A stretch of DNA of 39,638 nt from Desulfomonile tiedjei (GCA_016212925.1 JACRDF010000018.1:1-39638); one strand, 5' to 3'. Positions 26,408 through 34,991 are shown, numbered from the stretch's first letter. Notes: a model not told the origin generated them from the sequence alone. Made by a program: numbers and translations.

Positions 26408-27535
26408 ATGAGAGGCTCTTGCTGTCTAGCGGCAATCTTGTCGACCGTTCTAGTCCTCGCCCCATTAATCGGTGTCGCGCAGGACCAGGCCGCAGAAATT
26501 TACAAACCTGGTGCGCCTGTGCCGTTGCACGAGTTTCTGGCCGAAGGTTTGTCCAAGAAACCCTCGATTGAAGCGGCACAAGACCTGTCCGTGAAGAATA
26601 TTCCCCCACTCTATGTCGAGCCCAAAATGCAGGATGAGGGGGTTTGGATCAAGCAAGATATGTCGGGACAGGATGACGCCAGCTCCCTGATCTATCGCAC
26701 GTTTTACCGGCCCAGTGATCAGTTCCCCAACGCGATAGTTTATATGCTGCTGCTAAACATGAAGCAGATTTCCGCGAAATTATACCTTGGGTCAGCCGAA
26801 CCCTTCAGGAAGGAGTCCGCGTCTTCCATCGAGGAAACCGAACAGTCCCGGCTCCTGGCAGTTACCAATGCCCTTTGGCAGACAAGACACGCGGGGAAAG
26901 GCGGCATAATCCTTCAGGGTCAGGTCCTTAAGGAGATGAGTCCGGGAGTTGCGACGATAGTAGTCTTTAAGGACGAAACAATAGACGTTGTCGATTGGAA
27001 CGACGACATTCCATTGTCGGATGTCAGAGATGCCCGCCAGTTAATGCACCTGATCGTCAAAGACGGCAAGGTAGTAACAACCATAGCGAAACGGGGGCAG
27101 TTCGTTTCAGCCGAAATAGGACTAGGCTCTTTGCTGAATGAGGATCATCCAGTCATAGCGGTGCCGGCCAGCGCTCCCGGAGAGGAACCCTCCCACAAAC
27201 TGAATTTCACCTCCGGGGATCTCTGGTTCCTGGCAACCCGCAGTGGATTCGGTATACGTCCTGACGGGAACCTTGTCTTCGCTGTGGGACATCACATCAG
27301 CACATCCGATCTGGCGAAAGCCCTTGTCCTGGCCGGTTGTGTTCGGGCCATGCACGGGGACGCCAATCCGGGGAATTGCGTGGGCGCCCTGTACTTCAAG
27401 GACGAGAATGGAAAGATAGTAAGAAAGGCAGGATTGTCCCCCGGCCAAGATAGGAACACCCCGGATCGCTACTTGAAAGGGAGTTATCCCAAGGACTTTT
27501 TCGCCTTCTTCAGACGCCCGTCGAATGGGAATTGA
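26408..27535 (+). CDS. Exported protein with a phosphodiester-glycosidase-like C-terminal half
   Basis: A 375-aa protein with a signal peptide (1-24, cleavage near IGVAQ). The middle is a beta-rich domain. Residues 265-330 carry LWFLATRSGFGIRPDGNLVF, then STSDLAKALVLAGCVRAMHG and DANPGN. This order (R-x-x-x-G-I, strand, helix with LA, G-x-x-x-A-M-x-x-D) is what NAGPA/DUF2233 phosphodiester-glycosidase-type proteins show. The usual LDGGGS is replaced by HGDANPGN, a variant seen in some exported members. The substrate is unknown. It is monocistronic, with a GGGGA site 5-6 bp before the ATG. Confidence 0.6.
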   Translation: MRGSCCLAAILSTVLVLAPLIGVAQDQAAEIYKPGAPVPLHEFLAEGLSKKPSIEAAQDLSVKNIPPLYVEPKMQDEGVWIKQDMSGQDDASSLIYRTFYRPSDQFPNAIVYMLLLNMKQISAKLYLGSAEPFRKESASSIEETEQSRLLAVTNALWQTRHAGKGGIILQGQVLKEMSPGVATIVVFKDETIDVVDWNDDIPLSDVRDARQLMHLIVKDGKVVTTIAKRGQFVSAEIGLGSLLNEDHPVIAVPASAPGEEPSHKLNFTSGDLWFLATRSGFGIRPDGNLVFAVGHHISTSDLAKALVLAGCVRAMHGDANPGNCVGALYFKDENGKIVRKAGLSPGQDRNTPDRYLKGSYPKDFFAFFRRPSNGN

Positions 27536-27636
27536 GTGCTGGACCGCAGGAGAACTCCGTGGTTCTTGCCGGCAGTCGACAACATAGCAAGGCCCGGAAC
27601 CACACTCGTTTTCCCGGCGGAAGCCAGGAACCAGAT

Positions 27637-28019
27637 CTTCCTCTGGATTCCCACTTTCGTCGGAATGACGATGGGGCTCTTTTGCTTTAGACGCTCCTCT
27701 CCGCCAACCGCTGTAACTAACGGCCGGGTGCCACGGACCTGGGCTCCGCCAGGTCCGTGCCGGCGTTATTGGAAAACAGCAAGGTTGGCCCCCGCATTGA
27801 ACACCAAATCGAAAAGCGCCCCGATGTTAAGGTAAAGCCGGGAATCCTTCGGATTATCGTGGTGATAGACTTGGCAAGAAGCACGGACCTGGTCGCCCCC
27901 AGGTCCGTGGCCCCAATACAGAAGGCATCGCTTGACAGAAGAGGCTACTGTAGTTGTTTCCAAAGAGAGCCTGGGAACCAGGCAAAAAAGAACGTGGCCG
28001 GCACGGAGGCCGGCCATTG
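27637..28019. repeat. Cluster of palindromic repeats filling the 27536-28049 gap
   Basis: Contents: a GGATTCCCACTTTCGTCGGAATGAC unit near 27643; CCACGGACCTGGGCTCCGCCAGGTCCGTG (about 27731-27759); a second GCACGGACCTGG...CCAGGTCCGTGGC (27881-27911); and GGCCGGCACGGAGGCCGGCC near 27993-28012. No convincing gene is seen. Confidence 0.6.
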
Positions 28020-28049
28020 GTTGTGCCACTTCTTTGAACGCGCATTGGC

Positions 28050-30182
28050 CTAACGCCCCTCCAACAACTCGACCATCTCTTTCGGGTCCGCGGTGGGCAG
28101 CTCGCAGTTGTAGTTGCGGCAGACGTACGCAGTGGCTTTACTGTCCAGGCTATGTTGATCGTGTGTGTACGCGGCGATTGCTTCGATTTCTTCCGCGGTC
28201 TCATCTGTGGGCCTGAGCACGACCACCTTGTTGGGCAGGTATAGTGCTCTGAGCTTTCTGAGCATATCTTCCGTGTCTGAGGCTCCCGGCTTTCCGGCTA
28301 TCACAACCTCTCGCGACGGACCGATAAAGAATTCCGTTGCTAAGAGCATTTGAGTGTACGCGGACGGAAACTGTTGGATGTTTCCCGAAAAGGCCTTTCC
28401 AATTTGTTCCGCGTTTCTTTCCAAAGTCGCGTCCGCTGTGATCCTCCCGAGACGCAGAAGATCCAGCGCTGCAACGGAGTTCCCCGAAGGGGTCGCACCG
28501 TCATACACTTCCTTTTTCCGCAAAAGAAGGCTCTCTGCGTCCTCTGCCGTGAAAAAGAAGCCTCCTATGCTGCGGTCCCAGAAGTGCTCCATGAAATCCG
28601 TGTTCAGGTCCAGGGCGGTCCGAAGATATCGGACATCAAACGTGGCCTCGTACAGCTCCAGCAGCCCCCAGATGAAGAAGGCGTAGTCGTCCACGTGGGA
28701 AGGCAATGCGGCTTCTCCTTCTCGGTACCGGTGCAACAGGCGTCCATTGGCGTCGCGCATGGTGGAGAGGACAAAGTCGGCAGCTTTCTTGGCCGCGTCG
28801 GAATATTCCGGCCGATTCAGGGCTTGGGCTCCTTTCGCGAGCGCGGCTATCATCAAACCGTTCCAGTCGGTCAAGATCTTGTCGTCCTTGTGAGGATGGA
28901 CCCGTTTCTTTCTCACTTCGAAAAGCTTTTGCCGCACCTTTTCAAGGCGGCTTTCCAGACCTTCCGAGGACATACCCAGCCGTGAGGCAATGGCTCCGAC
29001 GGGTTCTTTCAAATGCGGTATATTGTTCCCGGTCAGGCGGCCGGTGGCTTCTTCGTGGAAATTACCCGCGGGCCACAAATTGTACACTCGAGTGACCAGA
29101 TTAAATTCGTCAGGATCGAGGACTCGTTCGGCTTCCTCGATCTTCCACACGTAGAACTTACCCTCCTCCCCTTCGCTGTCAGCGTCTTCAGCTGAATAGA
29201 ACCCGCCTTCGGGAGCGGTCATATCGCGCATAACATAGGTGAATATTTCCCTAGCGGTCTTCTCGTACTCAGCCTTGCCGGTAGCCTGGTAAGCCTCGAT
29301 GTAAGCCATGGCAATCATCGCCTGATCGTAGAGCATCTTTTCAAAGTGAGGCACCAACCAATCCGCGTCGGTGGAATAACGGTGGAACCCCAATCCGATG
29401 TGATCGTAGATCCCACCCCTGCGCATGGCCTGGAGGGTCTTTTCTACCATTTCGAGTGCCTTCGGGTCATTGGTTCGTTTCCAGTACCGCAGGAGAAATA
29501 GCATGTTGTGGGGCGTGGGAAATTTGGGCGCCGCGCTGAACCCGCCCTTGTTCCGGTCATAGCGTTCGGCAAGTTGTTGGTAAGCCTTGGCCGAAACATC
29601 GGCTCCGGGCAAGTCTCCCGGGGAGTCATCCGGCGCCTGGCGGATGGCCAGCATGATCTTGCCCGCGGATTCCATGACTTGTTCCCGTTGGGTGGTCCAC
29701 AGCTCTTTTATGCGGACAGAAAGGTCTACCATGCCGAGTCGCCCGTGCATGCTCTCTTTGGGGAAGTACGTTCCCGCAAAGAACGGTTTTTTGTCAGGAG
29801 ACATGATTATGTTCAGCGGCCAGCCGCCGCCTCCGGTCATCATCTGGCACACTGTCATGTAGATATGGTCAATGTCCGGGCGTTCTTCCCTGTCCACCTT
29901 GATGGAAACGAATGCGTCGTTCATCAGTTGGGCTACTGCGGGATCTTCGAACGACTCCTTTTCCATCACATGGCACCAGTGACATGTGGAGTAGCCGATG
30001 GAGAGGAATATGGGCTTGTCTTCGGTGCTCGCTTTCTCAAACGCCGCGTCGCCCCATGCATACCAGTCCACCGGGTTGTAAGCATGCTGAAGCAGGTACG
30101 GGCTCTTTTCATGAATAAGCCGGTTGGGTTTGTGAGTGTGCCCGATGTGAGAGGCCTCTTCCGGATGACTGACGTGTTCCAT
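28050..30182 (-). CDS. Thioredoxin-fold DUF255 protein (YyaL/SSP411 family)
   Basis: A 710-aa protein. Residues 20-185 form the DUF255/Thioredox_DsbH domain, with [20 protein letters not shown] and the [12 protein letters not shown] motif (Cys67 and Cys70). The rest, from about 200, is an alpha/alpha-toroid (six-hairpin glycosidase-like) domain with [20 protein letters not shown] and [12 protein letters not shown]. These proteins are widespread; a redox or sugar-related role is inferred and the activity is not settled. ATG 30182 has GGGAGAAG upstream. It is the last gene on the minus strand after cytochrome b, separated by a repeat-filled 300-bp gap, so it may be independently transcribed. 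Confidence 0.9.
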   Translation of the reverse strand: MEHVSHPEEASHIGHTHKPNRLIHEKSPYLLQHAYNPVDWYAWGDAAFEKASTEDKPIFLSIGYSTCHWCHVMEKESFEDPAVAQLMNDAFVSIKVDREERPDIDHIYMTVCQMMTGGGGWPLNIIMSPDKKPFFAGTYFPKESMHGRLGMVDLSVRIKELWTTQREQVMESAGKIMLAIRQAPDDSPGDLPGADVSAKAYQQLAERYDRNKGGFSAAPKFPTPHNMLFLLRYWKRTNDPKALEMVEKTLQAMRRGGIYDHIGLGFHRYSTDADWLVPHFEKMLYDQAMIAMAYIEAYQATGKAEYEKTAREIFTYVMRDMTAPEGGFYSAEDADSEGEEGKFYVWKIEEAERVLDPDEFNLVTRVYNLWPAGNFHEEATGRLTGNNIPHLKEPVGAIASRLGMSSEGLESRLEKVRQKLFEVRKKRVHPHKDDKILTDWNGLMIAALAKGAQALNRPEYSDAAKKAADFVLSTMRDANGRLLHRYREGEAALPSHVDDYAFFIWGLLELYEATFDVRYLRTALDLNTDFMEHFWDRSIGGFFFTAEDAESLLLRKKEVYDGATPSGNSVAALDLLRLGRITADATLERNAEQIGKAFSGNIQQFPSAYTQMLLATEFFIGPSREVVIAGKPGASDTEDMLRKLRALYLPNKVVVLRPTDETAEEIEAIAAYTHDQHSLDSKATAYVCRNYNCELPTADPKEMVELLEGR

Positions 30183-30408
30183 AGTTCTTCTCCCGTACGT
30201 CAAGCTGGCGTCCTTGTTCACAGTTTGTGCAATGATGGGAAATAGGCAAGGTAGAGGGAGAATCGTCGGAAGACTTTGCCGCAAAAGGAGGGAACGAGGA
30301 ATTGCCGGAAGAAGCCTCGTGTGCAAGGAGTGTCCTCGTGCCGCCTGCAAAAAACTCCATTTTACTGGCTTGGCGCATTCCGCTGCCGGCGGAAGGCGCC
30401 AAGCCGGC

Positions 30409-30471
30409 AGGATATGGAAGTTTTTGGAGAGGGGTGCGGGGAGACCCTTTTTACAAAAAGGGTCTCCCCGC
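30409..30471. terminator. CTTTTT..AAAAAG hairpin repeat after cytochrome b
   Basis: Arms GCGGGGAGACCCTTTTT (30436-30452) and AAAAAGGGTCTCCCCGC (30455-30471), with flank TATGGAAGTTTTTGGAGAGG. A strong stem 15 bp downstream of the cytochrome b stop; on the minus strand it is read as GGGTCTCCCC-type stem. A plausible terminator. Confidence 0.65.
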
Positions 30472-30486
30472 AAATTCATCGCTTTC

Positions 30487-31122
30487 TCACAGCGGGACCG
30501 AGATGCCGCCGTCTTTGCGGATTCTCCAGAAGTGCCAGGCCATGAACAATCCCATGATGCCGGGCAACAGGAAGACATGCCACGCGTACAGCCTCACCAG
30601 CACTGTCGGTCCTACTTCGGGAGGACCGAACAACAGGTTTGCGAACAATGAACCGGCCACAGGGACAGCCTCAAGAAGGTTTCGGGCTATGGTCCATGCC
30701 CACAGGCCCCTGTCGTCCCAGACCAGCAAATATCCCGTGAAGTCTACGATTAGGGTTCCGACAAGAAGCACCAGGCCGATGATCCAATTCCACTGCCGCG
30801 GGGGAGCAAATGAGCCGGTGATGAAAACACGAATCATGTGCAGGACCACAAAAACCACCATGAACTGCCCGGCCCAGTAATGAATGTTCCTGATGAAAAA
30901 ACCGTACGGAGCCACGTGCGTAATTTCCTGGATGGAAAGGTAAGCGGCCGCAGGCGCGGGAACATAGTAAAGCATCAGCAACGCGCCGGTAATAACTTCA
31001 ATGGCAAACATCCAGATAGCCAGACCCCCAAGGCACCAGGTGAAACCCACCTTGGCCGAAGCCTCCGGAATGAACCGGGGATGAAGATGCAAGAGAAATG
31101 TCGAAAAGGAACCTCTGGTCAT
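30487..31122 (-). CDS. Cytochrome b, b6-type N-terminal domain
   Basis: A membrane diheme quinol-oxidising subunit of bc-type complexes. The 211-aa length matches cytochrome b6 rather than full-length cytochrome b. Four transmembrane helices can be seen (about 27-53, 78-103, 114-134, 176-198). Haem ligand pairs are His81/His95 in helix B and His182/His197 in helix D. The 14-residue gap in helix D is the b6 pattern. No subunit IV gene is present in the window. ATG 31122 is preferred because the longer reading frame upstream is translated repeat sequence. The Rieske gene lies upstream with a HEPN gene between. Confidence 0.9.
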   Translation of the reverse strand: MTRGSFSTFLLHLHPRFIPEASAKVGFTWCLGGLAIWMFAIEVITGALLMLYYVPAPAAAYLSIQEITHVAPYGFFIRNIHYWAGQFMVVFVVLHMIRVFITGSFAPPRQWNWIIGLVLLVGTLIVDFTGYLLVWDDRGLWAWTIARNLLEAVPVAGSLFANLLFGPPEVGPTVLVRLYAWHVFLLPGIMGLFMAWHFWRIRKDGGISVPL

Positions 31123-31152
31123 GGCAAAACCTGCGAGCTTCTGGAAGAGATT

Positions 31153-31203
31153 CCGGGGAGGGCCTTTTTGCAAAAAGGCCCTCCCCGGACCCCTCCCCAA
31201 AAA
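31153..31203. repeat. Perfect 36-bp palindrome, CCTTTTTGCAAAAAGG repeat
   Basis: CCGGGGAGGGCCTTTTTG joined directly to its complement (31153-31188), followed by the family flank ACCCCTCCCCAAAAACTCTC. It lies 30 bp upstream of the cytochrome b start, so it would form in the leader and could attenuate expression. Confidence 0.7.
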
Positions 31204-31257
31204 CTCTCATAATCTGGCACCATTGCCGTCGCGGGCGACACTGGTGTTGCGTAGTAC

Positions 31258-31362
31258 CAACCCAGGTAGGATGCGGTGAGCGAAGCGAACCGCATCGATT
31301 GCGAAAAGAACTCAAATAATCCGGTTCCCCCACGAACCGCGGGATCACCGGACCCTACTTGC
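31258..31362. repeat. GTAGGATGCGGTGAGCGAAGCG repeat, copy A
   Basis: A hairpin-forming dispersed repeat: GATGCGGT-GAGCGAAGCGA-ACCGCATC plus a distal GGTTC...GGATCACCGGACCCTACTTGC. Same strand as copy B (31864-31961) and the copy at 39251-39360. A and B bracket the HEPN gene. Confidence 0.75.
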
Positions 31363-31373
31363 GGCTCGTGTGG

Positions 31374-31832
31374 TTAGTTAGAGCGGACCTCCCGCATCAG
31401 GAGTTCGATGAACCTTTCGGCGATCCCCCGAAGATCGGTCACGCTCAATTCCGCCTCCCAGGTTTTCTTGCCCCTCCATACGTTCCACACTCGAAGCAAG
31501 TGGAGTTGGTCTTGTCCATCACCTATAAACTCGATGTTGAAATGGGCGATGGCATTGCGGAGGTAGCGAATAAGCTGGTTTAGGTCCTGTACCTGATCAA
31601 AACCCTTGCCAACCTTCGGGACCGGCCAGCCATCGCGTGTCAGCTGGTCCAGAGGTGTGTTCGGGATTCGTTTCACGTATTCCTGTTGCGGGAACACCAA
31701 GAGCCCAAGCGTAGAGTTTACGAGTTGGGTGACCTCGTAAACTTCCCGTCCCTGTTCTTTAAGTTCATCGATTACCCTCATGTTCCCGAGGGTACGTTTG
31801 GCAAAGTCGCGGATCACTTGTTCGTACATCAT
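31374..31832 (-). CDS. HEPN-domain protein (pEK499_p136-like)
   Basis: HEPN proteins are helical bundles, many acting as RNases in toxin-antitoxin or defence systems. In this 152-aa protein the R-x4-H motif is intact at RNAIAH (Arg92-His97), and the surrounding VQDLNQLIRYLRNAIAHFNI matches the pEK499_p136-type HEPN family as I know it. ATG 31832 has GAGGAT upstream. It has no obvious link to respiration but sits between the Rieske and cytochrome b genes, bracketed by two copies of one repeat. No antitoxin partner is adjacent, so it may be a solitary HEPN protein or an incomplete cassette. Confidence 0.72.
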   Translation of the reverse strand: MMYEQVIRDFAKRTLGNMRVIDELKEQGREVYEVTQLVNSTLGLLVFPQQEYVKRIPNTPLDQLTRDGWPVPKVGKGFDQVQDLNQLIRYLRNAIAHFNIEFIGDGQDQLHLLRVWNVWRGKKTWEAELSVTDLRGIAERFIELLMREVRSN

Positions 31833-31863
31833 GATTTGAGATCCTCGCAGATGGTAGCTCAAC

Positions 31864-31961
31864 GTCAGCCCAGGTAAGATGCGGTGCGCGAAGCGAACCG
31901 CATCGATTGCGAAAAGAACCCCGAATGATGCGGTTCCCGTTGGTCACCGCATCCTACTTGC
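31864..31961. repeat. GTAAGATGCGGTGCGCGAAGCG repeat, copy B
   Basis: About 85% alike with copy A over the first 60 bp (CAGGTA[A/G]GATGCGGTG...GCATCGATTGCGAAAAGAAC), same orientation, ending CATCCTACTTGC. It separates the Rieske gene (stop 31976) from the HEPN gene. Confidence 0.75.
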
Positions 31962-31975
31962 TCAACACTCAGTCA

Positions 31976-32446
31976 TCACGAGCTTGGCGTCCCTTGAGGC
32001 GGCTTCTCCGAAAGATGGAGTTTTTCATCTTTGCCGGTGGTCACGTAGAGCCTTGGCAAGGCTCGGTTCGCGGGGCCTCGCTTCACATTACCTTCAATAT
32101 CGAATTCACTGCCGTGGCAAGGACATTCGAACAATTGGCGGTCGGGGTTCCATTTCTGGCGGCATCCAAGGTGGGTGCAGCGATCGTCCAGAGCGAGCAG
32201 GCTTTCATCGGCTTGCCGTTTCGTAATCCACGCTCCGGCTTCCGGAACATGGAGAGGCACCTCAGGCTGGAGCTTGTTCAGAATGTCAGTGGATGCTTCT
32301 CTGCTCCGTGTACCGCTGGAATTGAAGGACACAAACCTCCCGATGCCCCACGCGGCCATCAGCGCGGTAACGGCGGACAACAGTATCGTGAAATGTTTCA
32401 GGAAAGAGCGTCTGGTGGGAATATTGTCTTCGGACAATCTGAGCAC
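31976..32446 (-). CDS. Rieske 2Fe-2S protein
   Basis: The electron-transfer subunit of a bc/b6f-type complex on the outer face of the membrane. The 156-aa protein has an N-terminal twin-arginine motif TRRSFLK (11-17) and a single hydrophobic anchor (18-40), typical of Tat-inserted Rieske proteins. Cluster box 1 is CTHLGC (90-95) and box 2 is CPCHGSEFD (108-116), giving two Cys and two His ligands plus the disulfide Cys pair. The start is GTG 32446 with a poor ribosome site. It pairs functionally with cytochrome b (30487-31122). Confidence 0.92.
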   Translation of the reverse strand: MLRLSEDNIPTRRSFLKHFTILLSAVTALMAAWGIGRFVSFNSSGTRSREASTDILNKLQPEVPLHVPEAGAWITKRQADESLLALDDRCTHLGCRQKWNPDRQLFECPCHGSEFDIEGNVKRGPANRALPRLYVTTGKDEKLHLSEKPPQGTPSS

Positions 32447-32494
32447 CTGGAAAGTTGGGTCGTTTCAAGACCTGGGATTTTCTGTGAAGAGTTT

Positions 32495-32753
32495 ACGGGG
32501 AGGTCCTTTTTGCAAACGGAATTGTTCACTTTACAAAGAATGCTCCACTTCTGTCGAAATCATCGCGGCGATCACAGGCTATCCGCTCTTGTTCTCATCT
32601 CTTGCTCATGTAGGGGCGACCGGTGGTCGCCCAAATGCGGGCGCACGCCATGCGCGCCGTACAGGAATGGGAGACTCAGGTCCGGATGATGACAAGCTAT
32701 CAGTCTCTTCTTTGCCAAACGCATAATCCCGTTTGCAGAAAGGGCCTTCCCCC
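32495..32753. repeat. Interrupted GGGGAGG-CTTTTTG palindrome
   Basis: The left half, ACGGGGAGGTCCTTTTTGCAAACGG (32495-32519 approx.), and the right half, CCGTTTGCAGAAAGGGCCTTCCCCC (32729-32753), are inverted and about 84% complementary, about 210 bp apart. The sequence between includes a GTAGGGGCGACC-type repeat. No gene is evident in 32447-32947. Confidence 0.55.
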
Positions 32754-32829
32754 ACCGTTGGCTGAACGTCTTGCAGGATTTGAAGTTTCCGCAGAAATCA
32801 GTGCGTGTCAGCACAAAATCATGAATATT

Positions 32830-32874
32830 CTTTTCGCTGTATCGCTTCCGTTGCGGAAGCGATACAGCGAAAAG
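32830..32874. repeat. Perfect 21-bp hairpin with TTG loop
   Basis: CTTTTCGCTGTATCGCTTCCG - TTG - complement (32830-32850 / 32854-32874). It is unlike the other repeat families here. It lies between the Rieske gene and the sulfur operon. Confidence 0.8.
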
Positions 32875-32880
32875 CGCACA

Positions 32881-32940
32881 AAAAATTTTTGGAGAGGGGG
32901 TGTGGGGGAGGCCCTTTTTCTAAAAAGGGCCTCCCCCACA
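32881..32940. terminator. CTTTTT..AAAAAG hairpin repeat after the sulfur operon
   Basis: Arms TGTGGGGGAGGCCCTTTTT (32901-32919) and AAAAAGGGCCTCCCCCACA (32922-32940), with flank AATTTTTGGAGAGGGGG. It lies 8 bp beyond the stop of the small exported protein gene, the position expected of an operon terminator. Confidence 0.7.
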
Positions 32941-32947
32941 TTTTCCT

Positions 32948-33208
32948 TTAGCATCCTGACTCGGGCAGTTTGGCTGGTTTCTTTGCCGATCCTTCGGCTT
33001 TCCCGGCTTTCATGGCCTTTTCGGCTTCTTCTTTGGTCTTGAAGGGACCCTGCAAGATCATTTTGGCATCGTCAGGCTTCTTGTCCACGACTGCGGCCTT
33101 GCCGCTGGCGTCCTTGACCACATAGAAGTCCGCAGCTATCGCCATGGTCGCCATACCAAAAGCCACCAACGCTACCATTACCACGACGTACTTGATCATT
33201 TTACTCAT
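32948..33208 (-). CDS. Small exported protein at the end of the sulfur-transport genes
   Basis: An 86-aa protein with a signal peptide (1-25, cleaved after MAIAA). The mature part is about 60 residues, DFYVVKDASGKAAVVDKKP then GPFKTKEEAEKAMKAGKAE, which looks like a SPOR-like or YARHG-style strand-helix repeat. It ends in a Lys/Pro/Ala-rich tail with a lone C-terminal Cys. The Shine-Dalgarno is perfect (GGAGG, 9 bp from the ATG). The function is unknown. It lies 65 bp from the YeeE/YedE genes and is probably part of their operon. Confidence 0.75.
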   Translation of the reverse strand: MSKMIKYVVVMVALVAFGMATMAIAADFYVVKDASGKAAVVDKKPDDAKMILQGPFKTKEEAEKAMKAGKAEGSAKKPAKLPESGC

Positions 33209-33273
33209 TAATCCTGCCTCCTTCTGGGTTTAATTACCCTTTCTTTAGCACGAAACGCCAGCGGTTACACAAA

Positions 33274-33879
33274 TTATTTGTCGTACGGCGCCCACTTCTC
33301 GGCAAGGCCTGCCAACCAAAATGCTGCGAGGGCCATTACAACCACCGCGGCGACCATCCACTCGACGGGGACACCAAATGCTTGCGCCAGCGTGATACGC
33401 CCGAGGTCCGAACTCTTGTAGAAGCCGCCCCAAACGGGAAACCCCGCGGCGAAAATCCATATACCGGAGATCATCCCCGCCAGAAAAACCACAGCGTCCA
33501 CTTTTCCGGAGACCACTCCCACAGCCGCGGTGCCCGGACAGTAGCCCCCGATGAGGAAGCCAAGTCCAAACAGGATTCCACCGACCAGTTGCGGCCAGAG
33601 GTAAGTCTTGAGCAGGGAATAATCGAGCAACATGGAATAGTCGAAAAGTCCGATCCACGTGAGGATAAGCATTCCCACCATGCAAGTGACCATAGCTGAA
33701 AACATCACCCGTAACACTCGCATGTCGCGGAAATAGAAGATATTGGTCAGATTGCGGGCATCGCCGAATCCGGCTCTCTCGAGCACAAACCCGAAGAGAA
33801 TTCCTATGCCCAGCGCAATCCAAAGGCTGGTTGTGAAGCCCAATGCTCCTGACATATATATGGGACCGGTCATGACCAT
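33274..33879 (-). CDS. YeeE/YedE-family sulfur transporter half (second)
   Basis: YeeE/YedE membrane proteins import thiosulfate or related sulfur species through a line of conserved cysteines. The 201-aa protein has five or so transmembrane segments and the signature GGYCPGTAAVGVVSGKVDA (111-129), with Cys114. There is another Cys in a helix (VTCMVGM). ATG 33879 is 3-4 bp from GGAGG, while the in-frame ATG 33873 has ideal spacing and may be the true start. It overlaps the end of the first half by a few bases, so the two are translationally coupled and likely form one two-part transporter. Confidence 0.88.
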   Translation of the reverse strand: MVMTGPIYMSGALGFTTSLWIALGIGILFGFVLERAGFGDARNLTNIFYFRDMRVLRVMFSAMVTCMVGMLILTWIGLFDYSMLLDYSLLKTYLWPQLVGGILFGLGFLIGGYCPGTAAVGVVSGKVDAVVFLAGMISGIWIFAAGFPVWGGFYKSSDLGRITLAQAFGVPVEWMVAAVVVMALAAFWLAGLAEKWAPYDK

Positions 33880-34397
33880 TCCCTCCTTACGAAGTATGCC
33901 GCTGTGAATGCTGTGGCAAAAACCGCCATCATGAATACCCAGCTACCCACGGCAAGGGTCGCTCCGCCGCTCAGGGCCTGGCCGCTGGTGCATCCCATAG
34001 CCAGCCGCGTGCCAATGCCGCCTATAATTCCGCCTCCAAATGCCATGGTCAGCCTGAGCCCCACTCCTGCCGTCGGCCCTCTTCCGACGCCGGGCCGGAA
34101 TCGCCTTGCGGTCAGGACCGCAAGCAGCCCCCCGAGAAAGACCCCGAGGACCTCGACGACGATCCAGTCCACCATCGGGTTGCGGGCCCCTGATTTGTAA
34201 AACTCGCTGAAATATCCATTTGTCGCTGTCGCTTCGGGCGCCACGGCGTGCGCGGTCACCGCCGCGGTCCTCGCAATTGCGCCGGAAGCTCCCAGGCCGG
34301 TGCCCATTAAATAAAAGGTCAGCAAGAGGACTAGGCCCAGGGCAATCCCGGCTACATAAGGGTTCCAAAATCCCTTGGCGTATTCATATTCTTTCAT
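33870..34397 (-). CDS. YeeE/YedE-family sulfur transporter half (first)
   Basis: A 175-aa protein with four or five transmembrane segments and the signature RLAMGCTSGQALSGGATLA (131-149), with Cys136. Together with the gene that overlaps its stop codon, it makes up the two halves of a full-length YeeE/YedE protein (about 370 aa). Family knowledge says the GCTSGQ and GGYCPGT motifs line the substrate path. It lies 70 bp downstream of the single-span membrane protein and follows the PsrABC-like genes. Confidence 0.88.
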   Translation of the reverse strand: MKEYEYAKGFWNPYVAGIALGLVLLLTFYLMGTGLGASGAIARTAAVTAHAVAPEATATNGYFSEFYKSGARNPMVDWIVVEVLGVFLGGLLAVLTARRFRPGVGRGPTAGVGLRLTMAFGGGIIGGIGTRLAMGCTSGQALSGGATLAVGSWVFMMAVFATAFTAAYFVRREWS

Positions 34398-34467
34398 GGC
34401 TCAACACCTCTCCGCTCGTAAAGTCTTGCCGCATTTTTTCTTCGGCGTGGGCTTCAAGCTCACACCA

Positions 34468-34890
34468 CTACTCCTTTGTCGCAGGATGTGGTTCCGGCGA
34501 ATCAGGCTTTTCTCCCTTGAACCCGGCGTCTTTCAGCATTTCGCCTGAAACGCCGAGCTGATAAGGCGGGACCTTTTCGGACAACATAGCCTTCCACAGG
34601 ATCGGGGCTGGATCGTTCACCGGCAGGTCGGTCGGGCACGGGACAAGCCACCTCGAAGTGACCTGAAAAATTGCCGCCACAAGCAATGCAACAAAGGAGA
34701 CCACCACGGTGGCAACCAATCCCGCCACCACCATGCGCCCTCTTTTTTCCACCGAGGATTCCGCGGTGGTCGGAGGCTTCTCGGCCTCTTCCGCGCTTTC
34801 CAGCTCCAGAGGCTCCGCAGCGGGCTCTTCTTCTGTTGCGGTAACCGGGGCCTCGGTCTCCGGGGTTTTGTTTTTTTGCTCTTGATCCAT
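34468..34890 (-). CDS. Single-span membrane protein of the sulfur cluster, unrecognised
   Basis: A 140-aa protein. The N-terminal 50 residues are extremely acidic (repeated Glu/Ala/Pro). One transmembrane helix spans about 53-78 (MVVAGLVATVVVSFVALLVAA), preceded by KRGR, so the acidic part stays in the cytoplasm. The outer 60 residues contain WLVPCPTDLPVNDPAPILWK with one Cys. No CxxCH haem motif. GGAGT lies before the ATG. It lies between nrfD and the yeeE/yedE pair, so it may link the reductase and the transporter physically. Confidence 0.7.
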   Translation of the reverse strand: MDQEQKNKTPETEAPVTATEEEPAAEPLELESAEEAEKPPTTAESSVEKRGRMVVAGLVATVVVSFVALLVAAIFQVTSRWLVPCPTDLPVNDPAPILWKAMLSEKVPPYQLGVSGEMLKDAGFKGEKPDSPEPHPATKE

Positions 34891-34991
34891 TTGTCACTCC
34901 GTTTGATTCAACACGCTGCCAATTCGATCAGACACTCGGCGGCTTGAAGGGTTTGGATGAAGCTCCCTGACGCCACCCCTTTCCCGGCCTG

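Noticed and set aside
30183-30578. N-terminal extension of the DUF255 protein
   Set aside because: The extension encodes translated hairpin repeat and the end of the cytochrome b region; the conserved start with a ribosome site is at 30182.
31123-31200. N-terminal extension of cytochrome b
   Set aside because: Translated repeat DNA; the family starts at 31122.
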